From positions 9,610,001-9,674,000 of the forward strand of contig NC_013595.1 in NCBI RefSeq assembly GCF_000024865.1: 64,000 nt of DNA. Reading direction: 5' to 3'. The stretch is from Streptosporangium roseum DSM 43021. GTDB taxonomy: Bacteria; Actinomycetota; Actinomycetes; Streptosporangiales; Streptosporangiaceae. Both the position numbers and the translations under genes were made by a program. Positions 1 to 8,344 of the stretch are shown one piece after another; position 1 is the first letter of the stretch; the number at the start of each line of letters is the position of its first letter. The notes beneath the pieces are model-generated. The model was not told where the DNA came from and searched no databases. It saw only the letters and a program-made list of their open reading frames with translations.

Positions 1-493
1 CGTCCCGCTGGTCTTCCGGCACCCCCATCAGGTGGCCGATCACGGCGATGGGCAGCGGGTAGGCCAGCCGCTCGCGCAGGTCCACCACCTGGCCGGGGGG
101 CACCGCAGCAAGGTCGTCGATCAGCTCTGCGACCAGGGACTGGATGGTCGGCCTCAGCTCGGCGATGCGGCGTGCGCTGAAGGCGGGGGCGACCATCCGC
201 CGTAACCTGCGGTGGTCGGCGCCGTATGCGGTGAGCATGCTCTGCACCTCGATCCACAGGGCGAGCGGCCACGTGCTGGTCGTCTGCTGAAAGGCCGGGT
301 AGTGAGCGCGGCCGTTTTTGGAGACATCGGGGCTGGTGAGCAGAGACTTGAGAAGGGCGGGGTCGGTGACCGCCCAGGCGCGCAGGCCGAGGATGTCCAC
401 GGGGGTGGCCGGGCCGCGAGCCCGCATGGCCTGGTATTCAGCATGCCGGTCGGCGCCGGTGGGGTCGATGACGAACGGGAGAGGTTGGGACAT
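1..493 (-). CDS. Cytochrome P450, N-terminal part (runs off the window)
   Basis: The first 164 residues of a bacterial class I type cytochrome P450, a haem monooxygenase normally served by ferredoxin partners. The reading frame starts at an ATG whose complement lies at 491-493, with GGAG placed 8 nt upstream on the coding strand (GAAGGAGAAGACGC-ATG). The translation opens MSQPLPFVIDPTGAD and carries the P450 C-helix signature HRRLRRMVAPAFS, with the usual His/Arg contacts to the haem propionates, followed by the D-helix region and the ending GHLMGVPEDQRD that precedes the F-G region. The I-helix, ExxR and Cys-ligand segments are beyond the window, so subfamily and substrate cannot be given. 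A palindrome at 807-826 lies upstream and may be its operator. Confidence 0.9.
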   Translation of the reverse strand, partial: MSQPLPFVIDPTGADRHAEYQAMRARGPATPVDILGLRAWAVTDPALLKSLLTSPDVSKNGRAHYPAFQQTTSTWPLALWIEVQSMLTAYGADHRRLRRMVAPAFSARRIAELRPTIQSLVAELIDDLAAVPPGQVVDLRERLAYPLPIAVIGHLMGVPEDQRD

Positions 494-935
494 GCGTCTT
501 CTCCTTCAAGTCGCGGCGGCGGAGCAGAGGGACAGGGGCCTTACGGGCACGCCGGCTCGCTCCGGCTCGCCACGTCGGTCCGATGCGGAATGGCCGGATC
601 TGCCTTCGGCCGTGTCTGGGCGTGTCCTGGCCGAACCGGCCGGTCCTGCAGTGCTCAGGGCTGCCGGTTGACGACCTTGATGCGGGTGCGGGCGTTGACG
701 ACGGCGATGAGTCGGGGCTCTGCACACGGTTGACCGGGTAGCCCGGGTCGTGTGTGACAGGAAGCCGGGTGTGAAGTGCGTCTCATCGCTGTCAATCTCT
801 GAAACCGTGGGACGGTTCCGTCCCACAGCGGCCCTCAGCAGGTCCGATGACGCCTGTCTCTTCTCGATCATGCGATGTTCGGATGTGCTGGGCGGCGGGC
901 CGTCATCGGCGCTGCCCCTCCGGGCTGTTCGGGCC
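494..935. other. Intergenic region between P450 and exporter genes
   Basis: About 440 bases with no convincing gene. It contains the 20-base palindrome at 807-826. It also contains a minus-strand 43-codon frame (complement of 655-786) ending in RTRIKVVNRQP, which has no good ribosome site and no family I recognise. The region is the 5' side of the P450 gene and the 3' side of the exporter gene, so regulatory content is expected mainly for the P450. Confidence 0.5.
807..826. promoter_or_regulatory. Perfect 9-bp inverted repeat, probable operator
   Basis: The arms GTGGGACGG and CCGTCCCAC are perfect complements separated by TT. The dyad is typical of TetR-family operators in size and symmetry. 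It lies about 315 bases upstream of the P450 start, in the only long non-coding stretch near it. No regulator gene is visible beside it in the window, so the binding protein would be encoded elsewhere or beyond the left edge. Confidence 0.5.
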
Positions 936-2033
936 TCAGGCGCGCGGGCTCTCGTTGCTCGGCTCGTTCAGCGGGGTCAGCGCGGCCGAGGCCGCGTCGT
1001 GGTCCATCCCGGTCGCCTCCAGCAGATCGACGGCGATGGAGCGCAGCTGCGCGATGGTGACGTTCGCGGAGAAGCCCAGGTTTCTGGGCCGCTCCCGCGC
1101 GGCGACGGCGAGCAACGCCTGCCTGGCCAGCATCGGTTCGCGCCCGGCCCCCAGTTCGAGCTGGAGCAGCAGCGCCGCCTCCGAGACCTCGCGCAGCGAC
1201 TCGGCCAGCGCGGCCGGTGGCGGGCTGGCCTCGCCCAGCGCCGCGAGCGTACGGCGGACCAGCACCCGCGCGTTGCGCAGCGCTAGGTCCACCGGGACGG
1301 CGGCGGTCTCGTACCTGGTCAGTCTGGCCCGGTGATGCCAGCGCAGCGGCGAGATCATGATGATCTCCTTGCTGTTCTCCAGCGCCGCCTCGAACTCCTC
1401 GACCGCTGTCTGGGTCCTGCGTCCGCCCTCCAGGGCCTCGGCGGCCAGGTCCATGTCGCACTTCTCGATCGCCTCCGCCGCCTGCTCCAGCACGGTGGAG
1501 AGGGCGTCGAGCACGCCGGACAGATGCTTGCCCGCGATGGTGAGCGGGCTGGCGGGCAGCAATGCGACCGCGGCGATGCCGATGACGCCGCCGGTGAGCG
1601 CGTCTGCCATCCGGTCCAGCCCGCCGACGTCCTCGCCCGGCACCAGCATGGCGACCAGCACCGCAGACGACCCGACCTGCGACACGAACAGCTCACCGCT
1701 GTTCAGCAGCCCCGCGATGGTCATGGCCAGCGCGATCACGAGCGCCATCTGCCAGGGGCCCGAGCCGATCCAGGACACCAGCAGGTCGCCGATGCCCACG
1801 CCCAGACTGACGCCGACCACCAGCTCGGCCACCCTGCGCAGCCGCCGCCCGAGCCCCACACCCACGCAGATCATCACGGAGATGGGCGCGAACAGGGGGT
1901 GGACGTGGCCGAGCAGGTGAACGGCCACGATCCAGGCCAGCGCGGCACCCACGGCACACTGCACGATGGATGGCGCAATCAGGCCAAACGTGCCCAGCCG
2001 TTTCCTAGCTTGATCACTGAGCCACGTTCGCAC
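936..2033 (-). CDS. FUSC / aromatic acid exporter (ArAE) family membrane protein
   Basis: A 365-residue inner-membrane protein of the FUSC/ArAE_1 type, a family linked to efflux of aromatic acids and similar small anions. The N-terminal half holds about six hydrophobic helices with the family signature around FAPISVMICVGVGLGRRLRR, which follows the first membrane pair (near residue 50). The C-terminal half is an amphipathic, Arg/Glu-rich cytosolic region. The reading frame stays open far upstream, but similarity begins at RTWLSDQARKRLGTF, so the GTG at 2033 is chosen. GGAG is only 2 nt before it, so the start is uncertain. The gene is monocistronic, tail-to-head with the P450. The substrate cannot be told from sequence. 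Confidence 0.82.
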   Translation of the reverse strand: MRTWLSDQARKRLGTFGLIAPSIVQCAVGAALAWIVAVHLLGHVHPLFAPISVMICVGVGLGRRLRRVAELVVGVSLGVGIGDLLVSWIGSGPWQMALVIALAMTIAGLLNSGELFVSQVGSSAVLVAMLVPGEDVGGLDRMADALTGGVIGIAAVALLPASPLTIAGKHLSGVLDALSTVLEQAAEAIEKCDMDLAAEALEGGRRTQTAVEEFEAALENSKEIIMISPLRWHHRARLTRYETAAVPVDLALRNARVLVRRTLAALGEASPPPAALAESLREVSEAALLLQLELGAGREPMLARQALLAVAARERPRNLGFSANVTIAQLRSIAVDLLEATGMDHDAASAALTPLNEPSNESPRA

Positions 2034-2518
2034 TTCTCCACGATGGCGGATCTTTATGACATTAGGATCACATTTGCCCCGAATACTTCTGATTCGGACC
2101 ATTCGGCGAAGGCCGGGGAGTCCACGGCCTCCTGTCCGCCGGCACCGGTGGCCCCGGGCCCAGCGTGTGCTCGCCCAGGGATCGTGTGCAGCCGTAGGCC
2201 GATGATCGCGGTACATTCCGAGGCGACCCTGGAGGCGTTTCCCCAGGTCGTTCCCAGGAACGGCCTGGCTCATCGACGTCGGTTCCACCAGAAGCCGCAG
2301 GTAGCCTTGTGTCGCTGCGTGTCGAGCCGGTGGGCGCCGCCGGCCCGGCCACCGTGGAACCGTCCGGCTCGCCGCTGTCGGAAGTCCGCGGTGCGGGCCG
2401 TTGGGTGAGCTGGGCCAGTGCGGCTGCCCCCGTCGAGCCCGCCGCCGAAGAACCGCGATCGAATCGCGGAACATTCAAGGTGTCTCCCCAGCCGCACCCC
2501 TCAACCGATGGGAGATCT
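2034..2518. other. Divergent intergenic region (exporter / protease)
   Basis: About 485 bases between two divergent genes. The AT-rich patch near 2045-2100 (around TTTATGACATTAGGATC) is the likely promoter area of the exporter. A plus-strand open frame continues upstream of the protease start to 2309, but it has no signal-peptide or family character and is read here as non-coding. No strong hairpin was seen. Confidence 0.45.
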
Positions 2519-3400
2519 GTGTTCAGGGCAACTGGCAGACGATCAGCGGTGCTCGCCGCCCTCATGGCCACCGGGCTCGCACTGACCACCGCCACAACGG
2601 CCGCCGCGGCCACAGCCCGCTCAGCGGGCACAGGCCACCTCTCCATCATCGGCGGGAGGGCCGTGACGGAGCCCTACTCGTTCATGGTCTCCTTCCGGCT
2701 GCGAGGGCTGCCCGGCCACCACTGCGGCGGTTCCCTCATCGCCCCCGACTGGGTTGTCACCGCCGCCCACTGCAAGGGACTCATGAAGCCCGGCAGGACG
2801 CAGGTACGGGTCGGCTCTCTCGACCGCGGCGAAGGCGGAGCTCTCACCAGTGTGAAGCGTGTCATCACCCATCCCGGCCCCGACGGACGCGGCCGGAGCG
2901 GGCAGTTCGAGGACGACATCGCGCTGGTCCAGCTTGACCGGCAGGTAGACCTCGAACCCATCCGCATCGCCGACGCCCCCGGCCGGGTGGGCGAGCCGAG
3001 CCGCGTCATCGGCTGGGGCATGGCATGCGAGGACAAGAACGATCCGACCTGCAAGAACGGTCCCCGGCGGTTGCAGGAACTCGACACCGTACGCGTGCCC
3101 GACAACCGGTGCGTTTCCCTCAACCGCGGCAGCGAGCTGTGCACCGGCGAGCAGCACGGGCGTGCGGCCAGCGCCTGCAACGGCGACTCCGGAGGTCCGC
3201 AGATCCGCAGGGTGGGCGGCCGGTGGGAGCTGATCGGAGCCACCTCGCGCGACGGCGACGACGTGGAGGACCGCATGGACGGCGGCGCCGGCTGCTCCAC
3301 CAACCCCAAGGGTGAGCCGGGGGTCGGCATCTGGACCGACGTGACCCACTACCGCTCCTGGATCACCGACACCGTCGGGGAACAGGTGCCCGACGAGTAG
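2519..3400 (+). CDS. Secreted trypsin-like serine protease (S1A)
   Basis: A 293-residue secreted chymotrypsin-fold protease. GTG at 2519 follows GGAG with a 4-nt gap. Residues 1 to about 33 form a signal peptide (RR followed by a hydrophobic core and a TAAAA cleavage area). The mature N-terminus is probably the IIGG at 43-46, the classic activation site, preceded by a short propeptide. The triad is visible: His84 in VVTAAHC, Asp133 in DDIALVQLD and Ser224 in NGDSGGP. Several Cys residues (69, 85, 170, 178 and others) fit the disulfides of this family. It probably degrades external protein. It stands alone, followed by a tandem repeat. Length and motifs are normal, so an active enzyme is expected. 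Confidence 0.93.
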   Translation: MFRATGRRSAVLAALMATGLALTTATTAAAATARSAGTGHLSIIGGRAVTEPYSFMVSFRLRGLPGHHCGGSLIAPDWVVTAAHCKGLMKPGRTQVRVGSLDRGEGGALTSVKRVITHPGPDGRGRSGQFEDDIALVQLDRQVDLEPIRIADAPGRVGEPSRVIGWGMACEDKNDPTCKNGPRRLQELDTVRVPDNRCVSLNRGSELCTGEQHGRAASACNGDSGGPQIRRVGGRWELIGATSRDGDDVEDRMDGGAGCSTNPKGEPGVGIWTDVTHYRSWITDTVGEQVPDE

Positions 3401-3421
3401 GGCCGGCGCGTCCTGGCCGCC

Positions 3422-3520
3422 CACGCAAGCCCGGCGCCACGGCCACGACCTCCTCACGCAAGCCCGGCGCCACGGCCACGACCTCCTCACGCAAGCCCGG
3501 CGCCACGGCCACGGCCTTTC
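3422..3520. repeat. 33-bp tandem repeat, three copies
   Basis: Three head-to-tail copies of a 33-base unit beginning CACGCAAGCCCGGCGCCACG, at 3422, 3455 and 3488. The first two are identical and the third differs only in its last bases. It sits 21 bases after the protease stop codon. It is one of several GC-rich minisatellites in this window that follow a gene's 3' end. Confidence 0.9.
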
Positions 3521-3729
3521 CACCAGGTATGCGCCGCCCGGACAGCGATCTTGCCGGTCCTCACGGAACAGGTCGCGCCGTACCGCCTTCACGTCGCGTG
3601 CGGCGCCTCTCCTCACGAGGAGAAGACACGTGCCGGCCGGGTTCCGGCACCGGTACGGCGAGCTCTCCCCGCGCCGCCGTCACTCGGGAAAACGGCCTCA
3701 GAGGTCGCCGCTCGGGTACGTTGGGGCCG

Positions 3730-4851
3730 ATGAACGATCAGCAGGCGGGAATCGTACGACCGGAGCAGGGCCACCGGCCGGGCGGGCAGACGATGCCCGC
3801 GGAGCCGGACGCCTTGGGTGGCAGGCCGCCGGACGGCCGCACAGACCGGATGCCGCGCACAGGCCGGACCCTGCGCACAGGCCGGCTGCGCGGAAGGCCG
3901 CTGGTCGCCTCGCTCGTCGGCCTGGCCGTTGCGATCTCCGGCTGCGCCGCCACATCGAGCGCCACCTCGCCGAGCGCCGCCTCACCGGCTGCCGCCGGCC
4001 AGACGGCGACCCGGCCCGCCGCGGAGCAGCCGGCGACGCCGCCGGCGGAGCAGTCCGCACCCCAGACACCCGCCGGCCAGGTGCCCGCCCTGCCCACGCC
4101 GGACGCGGCGATCCCCACCGACCCGTCGCAGCTGGCCCGTTCCCTGACCACCACCACCGCCCAGCTCCGGCGTGCCGTCGACGAGTGGGTGCGCGACGGC
4201 GACCCCGGCAAGGGCCAGCCCCCCGAGCCGGTGGTGCTGCTGGCCCTGCACCAGCAGCGCATCTACCGCTACCTGGTCCGCAACCCGAAGGTCGCCTCCC
4301 GCACCTACACCAGGCTGCCCAAGGCCCTGGCCGGGCCGGCGAAGGACAACGTGACGGCCGGCCGGAACCTGCGCTCCCTCGTCCGGCCCATCAGCGGGGC
4401 GGCGAAGTTCCGCGTCCAGCCGCCCGAGCCCGCGGACGCCCTGCTCGGCCACTTCCGGCGTGCCGAACGCAGGTTCGGCGTCGAGTGGGAGGTGCTGGCG
4501 GCGGTCATGTTCGTCGAGACCAAGTTCGGCCGCGTGCGGTCACCGAGCCACACCGGCGCCAAGGGGCCCATGCAGTTCATGCCGGGAACGTGGGCCGCCT
4601 ACGGCATGGGCGGCGACATCCAGGACACCCGCGACGCCCTGCTCGCCGCGGCCAACTACCTGCACGCCTCGGGGGCACCGCGCGACTACCGGCGCGCGCT
4701 GTACGCCTACAACCACTCCCAGGCGTACGTCGACGCGGTGCTGCTGCACGCCCGCCAGATCAAGCAGGACATCAGGAACTACTACGCCTACTACAGCTGG
4801 CAGGTGTTCGTGGTCACCACCCGCGGCGACCGCCGCCTGACCGGCCCCTGA
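3730..4851 (+). CDS. Lytic transglycosylase (SLT domain) lipoprotein
   Basis: A 373-residue cell-wall hydrolase that should cleave glycan strands of peptidoglycan. Residues 55-72 are a hydrophobic segment ending in the lipobox AISGC (Cys72), so it is probably a membrane-anchored lipoprotein with an unusually long basic N-terminus. A Pro/Ala/Gln-rich linker follows. The SLT-type lysozyme fold is near residues 235-345, with the catalytic Glu in FVETKFG, then GPMQFMPGTWAAYG and ALYAYNHSQAYV. A TACGTT -10 box (3717-3722) ends 7 nt before ATG 3730, which supports a leaderless transcript and this start. Later in-frame Met codons (residues 22 and 41) are alternatives that would give a more ordinary signal peptide. 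Confidence 0.85.
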   Translation: MNDQQAGIVRPEQGHRPGGQTMPAEPDALGGRPPDGRTDRMPRTGRTLRTGRLRGRPLVASLVGLAVAISGCAATSSATSPSAASPAAAGQTATRPAAEQPATPPAEQSAPQTPAGQVPALPTPDAAIPTDPSQLARSLTTTTAQLRRAVDEWVRDGDPGKGQPPEPVVLLALHQQRIYRYLVRNPKVASRTYTRLPKALAGPAKDNVTAGRNLRSLVRPISGAAKFRVQPPEPADALLGHFRRAERRFGVEWEVLAAVMFVETKFGRVRSPSHTGAKGPMQFMPGTWAAYGMGGDIQDTRDALLAAANYLHASGAPRDYRRALYAYNHSQAYVDAVLLHARQIKQDIRNYYAYYSWQVFVVTTRGDRRLTGP

Positions 4852-5089
4852 CCTCGCGCCCTCGCTTTCACACCCGCGCCCTCGCGCCCCCGACCTCGCG
4901 ACACGGCCCCCTCCTCCGGAGGTCAGCCGGGTCGCCGGCAGGCCACCACGCGATCTTCATTCGCGGGCACCGAATGATCACGTGGTGGCCGTCTCCACGC
5001 GACCTCACCCCGGAGGATCGCGAGGTGTCACCGGGGTGTCGGCCGAGGCGTTCGGGCCGCCGGTTCCGGCTGTGCGCCGGACAGTGCGA

Positions 5090-5497
5090 CTACCCCCGCG
5101 CCGATATCTGCTGAACGGCCCAGCCGTTGCCGTCCGGGTCCTCGAAGAAGACGAATCCGACGTTGTCGAGAGGATCCTTCTCGACGTTCGGGCTCTCGCC
5201 CATGACCTGGACCTCGCTGACCTCCACCCCTCGCTCGACGAGTTGGGCACGTGCCCTGTGGATGTCGGGGACCACCAGCTGCAGGCCCTTGAGCGAGCCC
5301 GGCGGCATGTCCGGGACGACCCCGGCACCCACCACGATCGAGCAGCCCGACCCCGGAGGGGTCAGCTGGACGACGCGGGCACCGTCGCCGACCCTGGTGT
5401 CGTGGTCCACGGTGAAGCCGAGCTGCTGGGAGTAGAAGGCCTTGGCGCGGTCCACGTCGGACACGGGGACCACCACCACCTCGAGAGTCCAGTTCAA
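5090..5497 (-). CDS. VOC (glyoxalase/bleomycin-resistance) family protein
   Basis: A 135-residue vicinal-oxygen-chelate fold protein with two beta-alpha-beta-beta-beta modules. The N-terminus TLEVVVVPVSDVDRAKAFY and the C-terminal FFEDPDGNGWAVQQ are typical. The start is a TTG at 5497, supported by GGAG with an 8-nt gap, so this is a real non-ATG start. Such proteins are metal-dependent lyases, dioxygenases or drug-binding proteins, and nothing here settles which. It is transcribed in the same direction as the HflX-like gene upstream (about 90 bases away), and the two may form an operon. Confidence 0.85.
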   Translation of the reverse strand: MNWTLEVVVVPVSDVDRAKAFYSQQLGFTVDHDTRVGDGARVVQLTPPGSGCSIVVGAGVVPDMPPGSLKGLQLVVPDIHRARAQLVERGVEVSEVQVMGESPNVEKDPLDNVGFVFFEDPDGNGWAVQQISARG

Positions 5498-5587
5498 GAT
5501 GCGCTCTCCTTCTCTTGATCTTGCCGGTCCGTCCGTGTCTGCTCCGAGACGGCCTGGCGGGCTGGGACCAGTTTGTCCGGTCGTCGG

Positions 5588-6028
5588 TCACGTCCGCAGG
5601 TCGATGGAGCTGAGCACCGGGCAGCCGAGGATCTCCGCGAGGACGTCCCGCTGATGGCCTGTCAGCGGATTGAGGAAGACGACCGCGCCGGCGCCGGACT
5701 CCTCACGCGCACGTGCGATCTCGCGCGCCTTGCCCGCGCTGACCAGCGTGCGGGAGGAGTAGGGACGATCCATCGCCTTCACGCCGCCGCCGGAGACGCC
5801 CCGGCGCTGCACCGAGCGTCCCACCACGCGGGCACCCAGGGCCGTCACCGCGTCGGCGAGCTCGTCCATCAGCGCGGCGTACCGCTTCTGCCTGGCGGAG
5901 AAATAGCCGACGACGAGGACGTCCCTACCGGTCAGCCCCACAGGTGAGGGGTGGCTCCGCCCCGTCGGCGGCCGGGTGTCCCGCGCGGGACGGCGGCCCC
6001 GCCGCAGGCGTCGGTGCGACTTCACCAT
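5588..6028 (-). CDS. Stand-alone HflX N-terminal-domain-like protein
   Basis: About 146 residues. From residue 35 on it resembles the N-terminal domain of the ribosome-splitting GTPase HflX: a first strand GRDVLVVGYF, a helix MDELADAVTALGARVVG, QRRGV, then LVSAGKAREIARARE at the place of the GKVEEL motif, and GAVVFLNPLTGHQRDVLAEI at the place of the SPSQ.RNLE motif. It stops exactly where HflX would continue into the coiled coil and G domain, so no GTPase motifs are present. The start is ATG 6028, or the adjacent GTG 6025, which lies 7 nt after a TACCGT -10 box (leaderless). The residues before 35 are basic and low-complexity. A role on the ribosome is only an inference. It is divergent from the serine hydrolase gene. 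Confidence 0.6.
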   Translation of the reverse strand: MVKSHRRLRRGRRPARDTRPPTGRSHPSPVGLTGRDVLVVGYFSARQKRYAALMDELADAVTALGARVVGRSVQRRGVSGGGVKAMDRPYSSRTLVSAGKAREIARAREESGAGAVVFLNPLTGHQRDVLAEILGCPVLSSIDLRT

Positions 6029-6159
6029 CGACACGGTAGCGATCAGCCGGGCAGGCCGGGGCCGCGGCCCTCCCGGGGGCGGGAGTGGCGGATTCCCGTA
6101 CGAGACGCGGAGGAATCTCGCAATGGTCCCGGGCAAGACCACGCAACTAGCTTCGACGA

Positions 6160-7602
6160 ATGCTTGGAAACGTTCTTGCCGCGATCTGCTTCGCCTTACT
6201 CCCGCCCGCCGCCGCCGACGTCCCGTCCCCGCCGCCGACCGGCCCCATCCCGACCGGCGCCGTCACCCCCGCGGCCGTCGACGCGTTCGTCGCGGAGTAC
6301 CGCGAGAAGACAGGGTTGCCCGGGGCCGCGGTGGCGATCACCAAGGGGACGGAGGTCATCCACGCCGCGGGGTACGGCGAGACGGCTGCGGGCGATCCCG
6401 TGACGGCGGACACTCCCATGGCCGTGGCGTCGGTCAGCAAGTCCTTCACCTCCCTGGCCGTCATGCAGTTGGTGGAGAAGGGCGAGGTGGACCTCGACCG
6501 GCCGGTCCGCGGCTACCTGCCCGAGTTCACGATGGCGGATCCCCGGGCGGCGAGGATCACCGTACGGCAGCTGCTCAACCAGACGTCCGGCATGGCCGAC
6601 TCGGCCTTCCGTGAGAAAAGCCTGCCCCAGCCCGGCACGCTGGAAGGCGCCGTGGCACGGCTCAGGACGGCGGAGCTCGCCGCGGACCCGGGGACCGTCT
6701 TCAGCTACCACAACACGAACTACCAGGTCGCCGCGCGGCTCGTCGAGGTGGTGAGCGGCGAGCCGTTCGCCGGCTATCTCCGGGCGCACGTGTTCGCCCC
6801 GCTTGGAATGCGCAACAGCACGACCATCGACACCGATCGGGACCTGCCGGACAGCGCGCGTGGCCATCTCTACATCCTCGGCCAGGCGGTCGCGCTGCCG
6901 GAGCCGACCGGATTCGGCAACGGGTCAGGCGGGGTGCTCAGCAGCGCGAACGACATGGCACGCTGGCTGATCGCGCAGAACAACGGCATCCTCTCCCCCG
7001 CGAGCATCACGGAGATGCGCACCCCCTCGGAACAGGACGAGGAGTACGCCCTCGGCTGGTCGATCGGCGAGACCGAGCGCGGCACCCCTGTCGTGCGGCA
7101 TGGCGGGGATCTGTTCACCTCCACCGCCGAGCAGCTGCTGATGCCGGTGTCCGGGTACGGCGTCGCGGTGATGGCGAACACCGGCATGGCCTTCGCCGAC
7201 AGCGGCGCCCTCATGGACGCCCTGGTCGCCATGGTCGAGGGAGGGGCGCCGGAGATCCCCTCCTCGCCCTACCTGGTCACCGACATCGTGTTCGCGCTGA
7301 TGACCCTGGTGACCATCGGGCTGGCGGCGCGCGGGGTGGCCCGCTCCCGGCGGTGGGCCGCCCGCCGTACGGGATGGCAGCGGTTGCGGCTGCTGCCCTG
7401 GCTGGCGCCGCTCGCATTGTGTGTGACGGTCGTCCCGATCTTCCGGGTCCTCGCCCGGGGGAGCGACATCATGTGGATCCAGGTGGTCTATCTCTATCCG
7501 ACCTTCATGATCTGGCTGGTGACGGCCACCGTCGCGGGCCTGGCGCTGGTAATCGCACGGCTCGTCCGTCGCGGTGGTCACACGGCTCGCCCGTCGCGAT
7601 GA
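6160..7602 (+). CDS. Serine hydrolase, class C beta-lactamase/esterase family, membrane-anchored
   Basis: A 480-residue protein with a short signal peptide (1-20) and a beta-lactamase/DD-peptidase-fold domain (about 35-350). The SxxK motif is SVSK (Ser91, Lys94), the YxN motif is YHN (Tyr183, Asn185), and HGG is in RHGGDLF. Three or so hydrophobic helices follow (about 370-475), so the catalytic domain should be anchored on the outer face of the membrane. Family members hydrolyse esters, D-amino-acid amides or peptidoglycan peptides, and true beta-lactamase activity is less likely. A TAGCTT -10 box at 6148-6153 ends 6 nt before the ATG, so the transcript is probably leaderless. The last codons lie inside a repeat array. 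Confidence 0.9.
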   Translation: MLGNVLAAICFALLPPAAADVPSPPPTGPIPTGAVTPAAVDAFVAEYREKTGLPGAAVAITKGTEVIHAAGYGETAAGDPVTADTPMAVASVSKSFTSLAVMQLVEKGEVDLDRPVRGYLPEFTMADPRAARITVRQLLNQTSGMADSAFREKSLPQPGTLEGAVARLRTAELAADPGTVFSYHNTNYQVAARLVEVVSGEPFAGYLRAHVFAPLGMRNSTTIDTDRDLPDSARGHLYILGQAVALPEPTGFGNGSGGVLSSANDMARWLIAQNNGILSPASITEMRTPSEQDEEYALGWSIGETERGTPVVRHGGDLFTSTAEQLLMPVSGYGVAVMANTGMAFADSGALMDALVAMVEGGAPEIPSSPYLVTDIVFALMTLVTIGLAARGVARSRRWAARRTGWQRLRLLPWLAPLALCVTVVPIFRVLARGSDIMWIQVVYLYPTFMIWLVTATVAGLALVIARLVRRGGHTARPSR

Positions 7603-7726
7603 TCACACGGCTCGCCCGTCGCGTCAGTCGCGCGGCTCATCCATCGCGGTGGTCACACGGCTCGTCCATCGCGATAGTCCCACGGCTCGCCCGTCGCGTC
7701 AGTCGCGCGGCTCATCCGTCGAGGTA
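7556..7726. repeat. Degenerate 25-bp repeat array between convergent genes
   Basis: About seven imperfect copies of a unit like CACACGGCTCGCCCGTCGCG with variable spacers (GATGAT, GTCAGT, GGTGGT, GATAGT). It starts inside the last 15 codons of the serine hydrolase and ends inside the last five codons of the response regulator gene. It therefore joins two convergent 3' ends, and both C-termini (HTARPSR and RYLDG) are partly made of repeat sequence. No transposase or recombinase signal is present. Confidence 0.8.
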
Positions 7727-8344
7727 GCGGAGGACCGCCAGGACCCGGCGGCTGTAGCCCGGCGTGCGGGCGAGGCCGAGCTTGTCGAAGACGGCGTTGA
7801 CGTGCTTCTCCACCGTGCTCTGCGACACGTGCAGCCGTTCGGCGATCGCGGTGTTGACCATGCCCTGGGCCAGGTGCTCGAGAACGGCCCGCTCGCGGGC
7901 GGTCAGCGTGCTCAGCGGGGTGTGGGCGAGCAGCCGCCGGACCACGTCGGGGTCGAACACCGTGCCGCCGGAGCCGATCCTCTCCAGGGAGTCCAGGAAT
8001 TCGGCCACCTCCGACACCCGGTCCTTGAGCAGGTAGCCGAGGCCCTCCGGAGGGCCGGCGAGCAGCTTGGAGGCGTAGGTCTGCTCGACGTACTGCGACA
8101 GCACGAGCACGCCGACGCCCGGCCACCGGTCACGGATCTCCAGCGCGGCCCGCAGTCCCTCGTCGGTGTGCGACGGCGGCATGCGCACGTCGATGACCGC
8201 CACGTCCGGCTGCCGAGCGGCCACGGCGTCCAGGAGCGCGCCGGCGTCGCCCACCGCCGCCGTCACCTCGTGCCCGGCGTCCTGGAGCAGCCGGGCCAGC
8301 CCTTCGCGGAGCAGGACGGAGTCGTCGGCGAGTATCAGGCGCAC
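7712..8344 (-). CDS. NarL/LuxR-family response regulator
   Basis: A 210-residue two-component regulator. The receiver domain is residues 1-120, with the acidic pair DD (7-8), the phosphoacceptor Asp52 in VIDVRMPP and Lys in YLLKD. The C-terminal LuxR-type helix-turn-helix has the hallmark LTARERAVLEHLAQGMVNTAIAER split by the recognition helix VSQSTVEKHVN. The GTG start at 8344 overlaps the kinase stop by 10 bases, so the two are translationally coupled. It should bind DNA as a phosphorylated dimer. Targets are not evident, since no neighbouring operon is obviously controlled. Confidence 0.92.
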   Translation of the reverse strand: MRLILADDSVLLREGLARLLQDAGHEVTAAVGDAGALLDAVAARQPDVAVIDVRMPPSHTDEGLRAALEIRDRWPGVGVLVLSQYVEQTYASKLLAGPPEGLGYLLKDRVSEVAEFLDSLERIGSGGTVFDPDVVRRLLAHTPLSTLTARERAVLEHLAQGMVNTAIAERLHVSQSTVEKHVNAVFDKLGLARTPGYSRRVLAVLRYLDG